Positions 42,127-51,465 of a stretch of DNA of 64,000 nucleotides are shown here, one piece after another. Location: assembly GCA_041660925.1 (NCBI GenBank), contig JBAZVI010000004.1, forward strand, positions 282,575 to 346,574, in the 5' to 3' direction. The position numbers and the translations under genes were made by a program. Every line of letters starts with the position of its first letter. Within the stretch, counting starts at the first letter, position 1. A model generated the notes under the pieces. That model saw nothing but the letters and a program-made list of their open reading frames with translations. It searched no databases and was not told where the DNA came from. The stretch is from Elusimicrobiota bacterium. Its GTDB lineage: Bacteria; Elusimicrobiota; Elusimicrobia; UBA1565.

Positions 42127-42845
42127 GACTGGATGAGCTTCTTCATCTCCCCGACCGCGGGCTTGAGGCCCGTGAAGAGCGAGCGCGCGATGATGGAGAA
42201 GCCGATGTTCAGGCAGCGCACCTGCGGGATCGCGGCGATCGGGACGACGTTCGTGTAGTCGAGGCCGTGCCCGGCGTGGAGCTCGAGCTCGAGCTCCTCG
42301 GCGAGGTAGGCGGCCAGCGAGATCTTCTCGAGCTCGGCCTGCTGGCGGTGGTGGCCGGCGGCGTCGGCGTAGCGGGCCGTGCAGATCTCGACGGCGTCGG
42401 CGCCGAGGGCCTTGGCCTTGCGCACGCTCAACGCGTCGGGGTCCACGAAGAGGCTCACGCCGATGCCGGCCTTGCGCAGCTTCGCGCAGGTCTTCGTCAG
42501 CGAGGAGGAGTCGAGCGCCGCGAAGTTCAGGCCGCCCTGGGTCGTGACCTCGCTGGGGTTCTCGGGGACGATGCAGACCGAGTCCGGCTTGACCTCGAGG
42601 GCCACGCCGATCATCTCGGGCACGTCGGCGAGCTCGAGGTGCAGGCCGCGCTTGAAGAGCTTGCGCAGACCCTCCAGGTCCTTCTCCTGGATGTGGCGGC
42701 GGTCCTGGCGCAGGTGGGCGACGATCATGTCCGCGCCCGCCTGACGGCAGATGCGCGCGGCGCTCACGGGGTCGGGATCCATCTCCCCGCGGGCCTGACG
42801 GAGCGTGGCGACATGGTCGATGTTGACGCCGAGTTTCACGGGCAT
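42117..42845 (-). CDS. pdxJ: Pyridoxine 5'-phosphate synthase
   Basis: Last step of the DXP-dependent vitamin B6 route. 242 residues. MPVKLGVNIDHVATLRQARGEMDPDPVSAA, GADMIVAHLRQDRRHIQ, LHLELADVPEMI, VCIVPE, VSLFVDPD, and HAGHGLDYTNV are the family blocks in order. AAGGAGG lies eight bases before the ATG. It overlaps the glmM 3' end by ten bases. Confidence 0.96.
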   Translation of the reverse strand: MPVKLGVNIDHVATLRQARGEMDPDPVSAARICRQAGADMIVAHLRQDRRHIQEKDLEGLRKLFKRGLHLELADVPEMIGVALEVKPDSVCIVPENPSEVTTQGGLNFAALDSSSLTKTCAKLRKAGIGVSLFVDPDALSVRKAKALGADAVEICTARYADAAGHHRQQAELEKISLAAYLAEELELELHAGHGLDYTNVVPIAAIPQVRCLNIGFSIIARSLFTGLKPAVGEMKKLIQSAR

Positions 42846-44212
42846 TTTGAGATCCTCCTTGCGGCTTCGTTCTGGAAATCCCGTTCGAGCCCGTGCGCCA
42901 GGCGCTTGAGCGCGGCGGCGTCGGGGCCTTCGACGAGGATGCGGAGCAGCGGCTCCGTGCCGGAATAGCGCACGAAGACGCGGCCGCGGCCGGCGAGCGC
43001 CTTCTGCGCGCGCGCGAGCGAGCGCCCGAACGCGGGGAGCTCCTCGAGCGGCACGCGGCGGGCGATGCGGACGTTGCGCAGCAGCTGCGGGTACGGACGA
43101 TAGAGGGAGCGGAAGGCGCTCATGGGGCGGCCGGACTCCGCCCAGACCGCGAGGGTCTGCAGGGCCGTGAGGAGGCCGTCCCCGGTGGGGGCCAGGCGGC
43201 GGAAGACGACGTGCCCGGAGTTCTCCCCCCCGAGCGCGTAGCCCCCCTTCTCGATGGCGTCGGTCACGTTGCGGTCGCCGACGGGGACCTGGACGGCGCC
43301 GATGCCGCGCGCGTCGAGCCAGCGCAGCAGGCCGAAGTTCGACATGACGGTCACGACGACGCTGCCGCCGAGCAGGAGCCCCTGCTCCTGCAGGTGCTGC
43401 GCGGACATGGCGATGAGCGCGTCCCCGTCGAGGAGCCGCCCCCGCTCGTCGGCGAGCACGGCGCGGTCGGCGTCGCCGTCGAGGGAGACCCCGCAGTCGG
43501 CGCGGCGCCGGACGACCTCGCGCTGCATCCGGCCGGTCTCGAGGGCCCCGCAGCCGACGTTGATGTTGTCCCCGTCGGGGCGGCACCCGAACGCGCGGAC
43601 CTCGGCGCCGAGGGAGCGGAAGAGCTCGGCGGCGACCGGGCTCGCCGCGCCGTTGGCCGCGTCCACGACGATCGTGCGGCCCTCGAGCGAGAGTCCGGCC
43701 GGGAAGGTGCTGCGCAGGAAATCGAGGTAGTCGCGAAGGCCCTCGGCGTCGCGCCCGTCCGGGCGCACGCGCAGGCGCCCCGGCAGCTCGGGGGTGCGCG
43801 CGAGGCGGGCCTCGATGCGCTCCTCGAGCGCGATCGGGGCCTTGAAGCCCTCGGGCGTGAAGAACTTGATGCCGTTGAACTCGGGCGGGTTGTGGCTGGC
43901 CGAGACGACGGCGCCGAACGCGGCGCCGCGCTCGCGCGCGAGATACGAGACCGCCGGGGTCGGCGCCACGCCGATGTCCACGCTGCGGCAGCCCGCGCGC
44001 GCGAAGCCCTCGGAGAGCAGGCGCGAGAGGCGCGGGCCCGAGCGCCGGGTGTCGCGTCCGAGCAGGGCGAACGGGGTCCCGGCGCCGGCCGGCCGGACGG
44101 AGCGCTCGAGGAAGGCGGAGGCGGCGGTGAAGCCGAGGCGGCGCACGCAGTCGTCGGTGAGCGGCTCGCGCCCGGGGATGCCGCGCACGCCGTCGGTCCC
44201 GAAGATGCTCAC
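42836..44212 (-). CDS. glmM: Phosphoglucosamine mutase
   Basis: Interconverts glucosamine-6-P and -1-P. 458 residues from GTG 44212, which overlaps the folP stop. SIFGTDGVRGIPGREPLT, the phosphoserine loop AVVSASHNPPEFNGIKFF near residue 105, metal loop VSLDGDADRAVLAD, sugar loop GGENSGHVVF and phosphate loop VRYSGTEPLLRILVEG are all intact. The operon order ftsH-folP-glmM is widely conserved. Confidence 0.96.
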   Translation of the reverse strand: MSIFGTDGVRGIPGREPLTDDCVRRLGFTAASAFLERSVRPAGAGTPFALLGRDTRRSGPRLSRLLSEGFARAGCRSVDIGVAPTPAVSYLARERGAAFGAVVSASHNPPEFNGIKFFTPEGFKAPIALEERIEARLARTPELPGRLRVRPDGRDAEGLRDYLDFLRSTFPAGLSLEGRTIVVDAANGAASPVAAELFRSLGAEVRAFGCRPDGDNINVGCGALETGRMQREVVRRRADCGVSLDGDADRAVLADERGRLLDGDALIAMSAQHLQEQGLLLGGSVVVTVMSNFGLLRWLDARGIGAVQVPVGDRNVTDAIEKGGYALGGENSGHVVFRRLAPTGDGLLTALQTLAVWAESGRPMSAFRSLYRPYPQLLRNVRIARRVPLEELPAFGRSLARAQKALAGRGRVFVRYSGTEPLLRILVEGPDAAALKRLAHGLERDFQNEAARRISKCP

Positions 44213-45074
44213 GCCCGGCCTCCGCGTCCCGGCAGGAGCCGGCAGTAGACCTCGAGGGCGCGGCGCGTGGCCGCGACGTCGTGGACGCGCACCGCGTGCG
44301 CGCCGGCCGCGGCGGCGCGGCAGGCGGCGGCGAGCGAGCCCTCCAGGCGGAGCTCGGAGGGCAGCGGCGCCTCCGGCGTCCCGGTGAGGCGTCCGATGAA
44401 GGCCTTGCGCGAGGCGCCCACGACGAGGGGGCGGCCCAGGGGCGCGAACTCCTCGAGGCGGCGGAAGAGCTCGAGGTTGTGCTCGAGGGCCTTGCCGAAG
44501 CCGATGCCGGGGTCGAGCCAGACGCGGGCGGGGTCCCCGCCGGCGCGCACGAAGGAGAGGAGCCGCTCGGAGAGGAAATCGCGGACCTCGGCGACGACGT
44601 CGCGGTAGGCCGGGGCCTCCTGCATCGTCCGCGGCGTCCCCTGCATGTGCATGAGCAGGACGACCGGGTAGCGCAGCGCGGCCTCCGTCATGCGCGGGTC
44701 GCCGCGCAGGGCGGTGACGTCGTTGAGGACGCTCGCGCCGCACTCCAGCGCGCGCAGGGCCACGGCGGCCTTGCTCGTGTCCACGGAGAGCGGGACGCTC
44801 GTCTTCTTCGCCAGCGCCTCGAGGATCGGCAGGACGCGCCGGAGCTCCTCGTCGACGGAGACGGCCGCGGAGCCGGGGCGGGTGGACTCCCCTCCGACGT
44901 CGAGGAGGTCGGCGCCCTCTCCCACGAGGCGCAGGCCGAGGGCGACGGCGTCCTCGAGCGCGGGGACGCGGCTGGGGGCGTGGAAGGAATCCGGAGTGGC
45001 GTTGACGACGCCGATGATGAGAGGACGGCCGAGCCGCTCGGGGGACGGGAGGAGGCGCTCGGCCGCGGCGGTGC

Positions 45075-45078
<4 letters not shown>
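44209..45078 (-). CDS. folP: Dihydropteroate synthase
   Basis: Folate pathway, target of sulfonamides. 289 residues. LIIGVVNATPDSFHAPSR, GADLLDVGGESTRPGSAAVSVDEEL, LSVDTSKAAVALRALECGASVLNDVTAL, VLLMHMQGTPRTMQ, WLDPGIGFGKALEHNLELFRRL and VGASRKAFIG match the family. NATPDSF is usually followed by SDGG; here HAPS, a small change. ATGA overlap with ftsH. Confidence 0.95.
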
Positions 45079-46895
<1,817 letters not shown>

Positions 46896-46907
46896 GGCGC
46901 TCCTGGG

Positions 46908-47462
46908 CTAATTCTTGACGGCGGAAGGCTTCATCACGCCGATGTAGGGGAGGTTCCGGTAGCGCTCGTTGTAGTCGAGGCCGAAACCGATGACGAACTC
47001 GTTGGGGATGCGGAAGCCCGCGTACTTGGGCTCGATGCGCACCTTGCGGCTGTCGGGCTTGTCGAGGAGCGTGCAGACCTCGACGGAGCGCGGGTTGCGG
47101 CTGCGCAGGTTCTGCAGCAGGTAGCTGATGGTCAGGCCGCTGTCGACGATGTCCTCGACGACGATGATGTCCCGACCCTGGGCGGACTCGCGCAGGTCGA
47201 GGAGCATGCGCACGACGCCGGTCGAGGAGGTGCCGGAATAGGAGGCCAGGCTCACGAAGTCCACGCAGCAGTCGAAGTCGAGCCGGCGCAGGAGGTCCGA
47301 GAGGAAGAGCACGCTGCCCTTGAGGATGCCCAGGAGGATGGGGTCCTTCCCCGCGTAGTCGCGGCGGAGTTCGCCGGCGAGCTCGATGATGCGGCGCTGG
47401 AGCTGGTCCTCCGCGATGAGGACGCGCTCGACGTCGGGATGGATCGTGCGGGTGTCGTTCAT
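46908..47462 (-). CDS. hpt: Hypoxanthine phosphoribosyltransferase
   Basis: Purine salvage. 184 residues. PILLGILKGSVLFLSDLLRRLDFDCCVDFVSLASY, the PRPP loop IIVVEDIVDSGLTISYLL and the C-terminal YAGFRIPNEFVIGFGLDYNERYRNLPYIGVM are typical. It heads hpt-ftsH-folP-glmM-pdxJ. A TATAAT (47475-47470) ends seven bases before the ATG, so the transcript is probably leaderless. Confidence 0.95.
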   Translation of the reverse strand: MNDTRTIHPDVERVLIAEDQLQRRIIELAGELRRDYAGKDPILLGILKGSVLFLSDLLRRLDFDCCVDFVSLASYSGTSSTGVVRMLLDLRESAQGRDIIVVEDIVDSGLTISYLLQNLRSRNPRSVEVCTLLDKPDSRKVRIEPKYAGFRIPNEFVIGFGLDYNERYRNLPYIGVMKPSAVKN

Positions 47463-47475
47463 ATCCTTAATTATA
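47463..47475 (-). promoter_or_regulatory. hpt promoter -10 adjoining the start codon
   Basis: Minus strand TATAAT (47475-47470), then TAAGGAT, then ATG (47462). CTCTTG lies 17 bases upstream of the -10 as a weak -35. The A of ATG is at the expected transcription start. Confidence 0.55.
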
Positions 47476-47655
47476 TCCGTTGGGACGGAGTGCAAGAGGG
47501 CGATAGGATACTTTAATGCCCGGGCAGGATTCAACCGGCGCGCGGTCCGTGCTCCTCTCGCGCCGTGCCGACGCCGCTCAGACCCGCCGCCCGCAGGGCG
47601 GCAGGTCGAAAAGAGGCGGCGTCGGCGCGGAGCGCGGAAAAGGCCCGGGTTATGG

Positions 47656-47661
47656 TAGGAT
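47656..47661 (+). promoter_or_regulatory. Extended -10 of the hybrid kinase gene
   Basis: TGG then TAGGAT (47656-47661), seven bases, ATG at 47669. Confidence 0.45.
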
Positions 47662-47668
47662 TGTCGCG

Positions 47669-49258
47669 ATGACGCCGGGCCTTTCGCTGCCCCGCATCCG
47701 CATCCTGGTGGTCGATGACGAGGTCGACAACCGGGCCCTTCTGCGCGAGCAGTTCGCCGCGGTGAAGGGCTGGGCCATCGAGGCGGAGGAGGCCGGCGAC
47801 TCGCAGACGGCCTTCAACCTCCTGCGCGAGAGCTTCTTCGACCTCGTCTTCCTCGACTACCGCCTGCCCGACGAGGACGGCCTCAAGGTCCTCGAGCAGA
47901 TCCGCCAGCTCCACCCCAAGATCGTCGTCATCATGGTCTCCGCGGCCGGCAGCGAGAAGGTCGCCGTCGAGGCGATGAAGCGCGGGGCGATGGACTACAT
48001 CACGCAGGCCGAGCTCCGCGGCACGGACCTCGAGCACCTCCTGCGCCGCGCCATCGACGTCCAGTCGCTGCAGACCGAGAACTTCGAGCTGCGCGCCGTC
48101 AACAAGATGAAGGACGAGTTCATCGCCGGCGTCAGCCACGAGCTGCGCACGCCGCTGGCCGTCATCCTCGGCTACGCCAAGACCCTCGAGGAAGGCGAGT
48201 TCGGGACCCTGACCGCGGCGCAGAAGGCGGCCGTCACCGCCATCCGCTCCCGCGGCGAGCAGTTCCTGCAGATGGTCAACCGGCTCCTCTCGTTCAAGGA
48301 GTCCGCGTTGGGGACCCAGCACGTCCTGCTGCGCCCCGTGGACCTCCACGCGCTCGTCTCCGAGCACCTGCGCGCGCGCTGGGAAGAGCCCCCCCGCGGC
48401 ATCGTCATCGAGAAGGACCTCTGCGGCGGGCCGGTCTGGGTCCTGGCCGACCCCGAGCCCCTCGCCGAGGTGCTCCAGAACCTCGTCTCCAACTCCTGCA
48501 AGTTCAGCCCCGACGGCACGAAGGTGACGGTGTCGCTCAAGGTGCGCCCGACCAACGAGGCCTGGATCCAGATCCGCGACCAGGGCCGCGGCATCACGCC
48601 CGAGGCCCTGCCGCATCTCTTCGAGGGCTTCTACCACGCCGAGAAGGAGCTCACGCGCGGCATCCCCGGCCTCGGCATCGGCCTGGCCCTCTCGCGCCAG
48701 ATCGTCGAGCTCCACGGCGGCCGCATCTGGATCGAGTCCGAGGGGACCGGCCGCGGGACGACGGGGAGCATCGCCCTGCCCATCACCGAGCCCGACACCC
48801 CGCAGATCCTCGTCGAGAGCCAGCGCAAGCACGACAAGAAGCGCATCCTCATCGTCGAGAACAACCCCGGGATGGTCGAGATCCTGCGCATGTTCCTCGC
48901 CGGCATCTCCGAGAACCTCGTCATCTCCACGACCCACGACGGACAGGAAGCCCTCGAGATGATCGAGCGCAGCCGCTACGACCTCATGCTCCTCGACATG
49001 CTCCTGCCCGGCGTCAGCGGCCTCGAGATCCTCGAGCGCATGCAGCGCCTGACCCCCGAGAAGCGCGTCCCCACCCTCGTCATCACCGGCCACCGCGACG
49101 CCGCCGCCCAGGCCGGGAAGCTCGGCGCGGCGGACATCCTGCTCAAGCCCTTCTATAAGAAAGCCTTCCTGGACAAAGTCTTCCGCCTCCTCGGCCTCGA
49201 GCGCCGAGCCGCCGGCGCCTCCCGCCCCGTCGAAAAGCCCCCGGAAACTCCGGAGTAA
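47669..49258 (+). CDS. Receiver-histidine kinase-receiver hybrid
   Basis: 529 residues, no membrane segment. REC1 at about 8-125 (ILVVDDEVDNRALL, FDLVFLDYRLPDEDGLKVLEQI with the phospho-Asp). HisKA H-box AGVSHELRTPLAVILGYAKTL near 155, HATPase N-box EVLQNLVSNSCKFSPDG, G1 IRDQGRGI, G2 GIPGLGIGLALSRQIVELHGG. REC2 at about 395-515 (ILIVENNPGMVEIL, YDLMLLDMLLPGVSGLEIL). REC1 has Thr/Ser as VSAA and Lys replaced in its last motif (YITQAEL), so it may not switch normally. Partner unknown. Confidence 0.9.
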   Translation: MTPGLSLPRIRILVVDDEVDNRALLREQFAAVKGWAIEAEEAGDSQTAFNLLRESFFDLVFLDYRLPDEDGLKVLEQIRQLHPKIVVIMVSAAGSEKVAVEAMKRGAMDYITQAELRGTDLEHLLRRAIDVQSLQTENFELRAVNKMKDEFIAGVSHELRTPLAVILGYAKTLEEGEFGTLTAAQKAAVTAIRSRGEQFLQMVNRLLSFKESALGTQHVLLRPVDLHALVSEHLRARWEEPPRGIVIEKDLCGGPVWVLADPEPLAEVLQNLVSNSCKFSPDGTKVTVSLKVRPTNEAWIQIRDQGRGITPEALPHLFEGFYHAEKELTRGIPGLGIGLALSRQIVELHGGRIWIESEGTGRGTTGSIALPITEPDTPQILVESQRKHDKKRILIVENNPGMVEILRMFLAGISENLVISTTHDGQEALEMIERSRYDLMLLDMLLPGVSGLEILERMQRLTPEKRVPTLVITGHRDAAAQAGKLGAADILLKPFYKKAFLDKVFRLLGLERRAAGASRPVEKPPETPE

Positions 49259-49274
49259 CCCCCGCACCTTTTCG

Positions 49275-49303
49275 TTGACGCTTCCGTCGAAAGTTGATAT
49301 ATT
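49275..49303 (+). promoter_or_regulatory. infC operon promoter
   Basis: TTGACG (49275-49280), 17 bases, TATATT (49298-49303), nine bases to the GTG start of infC. A near-consensus promoter placing the start of transcription next to the start codon. Confidence 0.7.
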
Positions 49304-49312
49304 CTTATACTC

Positions 49313-49813
49313 GTGACTAGAGTCAACCAGCAGATTCGGACCAGCAACGTCCGCCTCATCGACAACGACGGCACCCAGCTCGGGGTCAAATCCCTGACGG
49401 AAGCCATCGCCATGGCGCGCGCGCGGGGGCTCGACCTCGTCGAGGTCGCCCAGACCGCGAACCCGCCCGTCTGCAAGCTCCTCGACTTCGCCAAGTTCAA
49501 GTACGAGCAGGAGAAGCGCGAGCGCGAGGCCCGAAAGAACCAGAAGGCCGGCATGCTGAAGGAGGTCCGCTTCAGCCCCGTCATCGGCCAGCACGATCTC
49601 GACGTCAAGGTGCGCCACATCGAGGAGTTCCTCAAGGCGCACGACAAGGTCCGCGTGACGGTGTTCTTCCGCGGACGCCAGATGCAGCACCAGGATTTGG
49701 GACTCAAGCTCCTCAAGAACATCCAGGAGCGGTTGGCCGCGATCGCGAGCGTCGAGCAGCAGCCCCTGACGGACCGCAACCGGCTGTTCATGACGCTGAC
49801 GCCGAAGCACTGA
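49313..49813 (+). CDS. infC: Translation initiation factor IF-3
   Basis: 166 residues. NQQIRTSNVRLIDNDGTQLGVKSLTEAIAMARARGLDLVEVAQTANPPVCKLLDFAKFKYEQEKRERE is the N-domain and linker; KEVRFSPVIGQHDLDVKVRHIEEFLKAHDKVRVTVFFRGRQMQHQDLG the C-domain. GTG start. In E. coli infC starts with AUU and autoregulates; here the mRNA seems almost leaderless, so that control cannot work the same way. First gene of infC-rpmI-rplT-pheS-pheT. Confidence 0.96.
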   Translation: MTRVNQQIRTSNVRLIDNDGTQLGVKSLTEAIAMARARGLDLVEVAQTANPPVCKLLDFAKFKYEQEKREREARKNQKAGMLKEVRFSPVIGQHDLDVKVRHIEEFLKAHDKVRVTVFFRGRQMQHQDLGLKLLKNIQERLAAIASVEQQPLTDRNRLFMTLTPKH

Positions 49814-49838
49814 GCATCCCCGAGGGAAGGTCATCACC

Positions 49839-50036
49839 ATGCCGAAGATCAAGAGCCACAGCGGCGCCAAGAAGCGCTTTCTCAAGACGGCGAGCGGGAA
49901 GTGGAAGTTCAAGCGCGCCGGCTCGCGCCACATCCTCACGCCCAACCCGTCCTCGCACGGCCGATTCCTGCGCAAGGACGGCTATCTGAACGAAGTCGAC
50001 GGCGAGAAGATCCGCAAGCTTCTCCCCTACGCCTAG
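49839..50036 (+). CDS. rpmI: 50S ribosomal protein L35
   Basis: 65 residues, normal length: MPKIKSHSGAKKRFLKTASGKWKFKRAGSRHILTPN, ending KIRKLLPYA. GAGGGAAGG lies upstream of the ATG. In the standard infC-rpmI-rplT order. Confidence 0.97.
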   Translation: MPKIKSHSGAKKRFLKTASGKWKFKRAGSRHILTPNPSSHGRFLRKDGYLNEVDGEKIRKLLPYA

Positions 50037-50042
50037 GACAAC

Positions 50043-50390
50043 ATGAGAATCAAATCCGGCGTCACCACCCGCAAGCACAAGAAGAAGTTCCTGAAGATCG
50101 CGAAGGGCTATTACTCCAACAAGAAGAACCGCTGGAGGATGGTCAAGCAGCAGGTCGAGAAGTCCCTCGACCACGCGTACACGGGCCGCAAGGACCGCAA
50201 GGGCGAGTACCGCTCCCTGTGGATCACCCGCATCAACGCGGCCTGCCGCGACGAAGGGACCACCTACGGACGCTTCATCCAGGGCCTCAAGAAGGCCAGC
50301 ATCCCCCTCAACCGGAAGATGCTCGCCGAGATGGCCCTGCGGGACGCGGCCTCCTTCAAGAAGCTCGTCGCCATCGCCACCAAGGGCTGA
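50043..50390 (+). CDS. rplT: 50S ribosomal protein L20
   Basis: 115 residues. MRIKSGVTTRKHKKKFLKIAKGYYSNKKNRWRMVKQQVEKSLDHAYTGRKDRKGEYRSLWITRINAACR is the L20 signature region. Six bases after rpmI and seven before pheS, so co-transcribed. Confidence 0.97.
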   Translation: MRIKSGVTTRKHKKKFLKIAKGYYSNKKNRWRMVKQQVEKSLDHAYTGRKDRKGEYRSLWITRINAACRDEGTTYGRFIQGLKKASIPLNRKMLAEMALRDAASFKKLVAIATKG

Positions 50391-50397
50391 CTTCGCC

Positions 50398-51465
50398 GTG
50401 ACGGCGAACCCGCGCGAGGAGTGGGAGAGGGAGTTCAACGACCTCTCCTCCTCCGCTTCCTCTTCGGCCGCCCAGGCCGCGACCCTCGAAGACCTCGAGG
50501 CCCTGCGCGTCGCCCTGCTCGGCCGCAAGGGGCGGCTGACCGCCCTGCTCAAGTCCCTCAAGGACCTCGACATCGAGGAGCGCCGGATCCTCGGCCCCCG
50601 CGCCAACGGCCTGAAGGACCTCCTCGATAAGGCGCTCTCCGAGCGCCTCGCCTGGCTCCAGGGCGCGGCCATCGAGAAGTCCATCGCCGCCACCGCCGTC
50701 GACACGACGCTGCCCGGCGTCCCGGCCGCCCGCGGGAGCCTGCATCCGCTCACGCGGACGATGGACGAGATGACCGAGCTCCTCGGCCGCCTCGGCTTCT
50801 CCTGGGCCGAGGGCCCGCACGTCGAGACCGACCACTACAACTTCTCGGCCCTCAACATCCCCGAGGACCATCCGGCCAAGGACTCGCACGACACTTTCTA
50901 CCTCCGAAACGATGGGCCGGTCGGACTCCTGCTGCGCACGCACACGAGCCCGGTGCAGATCCGCACGCTCGAGTCGCGCCGCCCGCCGGAGCCGGTGCGC
51001 ATCATCGCCCCCGGCCGCGTGTTCCGCCACGAGAACGCCGACGCCTCGCACTCCTCGGTCTTCCACCAGGTCGAGGGGCTCTACGTCGACCGCGGCGTCA
51101 CGATGGCGGACCTCAAGGGCACCCTGCGCGTCTTCCTCGAGGGCCTCTTCGGCCCCGGCACGAAGATGCGCCTTCGCCCCTCCTTCTTCCCGTTCACCGA
51201 GCCCTCGGCCCAGGTGGACATCCAGTGCTCGCTCTGCAAGGGCGCCGGCTGCCCGGTCTGCAAGCGCCTCGGCTGGCTCGAGGTGCTCGGCGCCGGCATG
51301 GTGCACCCCGCCGTCCTGCGCGGGGCCGGCTACGACCCCGAGGTCTGGTCCGGCTACGCCTGGGGCATGGGCGTCGAGCGCATCGCGATGATGCGCCGCC
51401 GCATCTCCGACATCCGGCTCTTCTACCAGAACGACCTCCGCTTCCTCGAAGGCTGGGACCGGTGA
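50398..51465 (+). CDS. pheS: Phenylalanine-tRNA ligase alpha subunit
   Basis: 355 residues, GTG start. Helical N-terminus, then LHPLTRTMDEMTELLGRLGFSWAEGPHVETDHYNFSALNIPEDHPAKDSHDTFYL, LLRTHTSPVQIRTLE, VFRHENADASHSSVFHQVEGLYVD (class II motif 2 region). A four-cysteine element (CSLCKGAGCPVC) is followed by WLEVLGAGMVHPAVL and GYAWGMGVERIAMMR (motif 3). GTGA overlap with pheT. Confidence 0.97.
   Translation: MTANPREEWEREFNDLSSSASSSAAQAATLEDLEALRVALLGRKGRLTALLKSLKDLDIEERRILGPRANGLKDLLDKALSERLAWLQGAAIEKSIAATAVDTTLPGVPAARGSLHPLTRTMDEMTELLGRLGFSWAEGPHVETDHYNFSALNIPEDHPAKDSHDTFYLRNDGPVGLLLRTHTSPVQIRTLESRRPPEPVRIIAPGRVFRHENADASHSSVFHQVEGLYVDRGVTMADLKGTLRVFLEGLFGPGTKMRLRPSFFPFTEPSAQVDIQCSLCKGAGCPVCKRLGWLEVLGAGMVHPAVLRGAGYDPEVWSGYAWGMGVERIAMMRRRISDIRLFYQNDLRFLEGWDR

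Noticed and set aside
47531..49975. Open minus-strand frame of 814 codons
   Set aside because: Antisense shadow of the hybrid kinase and infC; Glu/Leu/Asp-rich translation with no domain.
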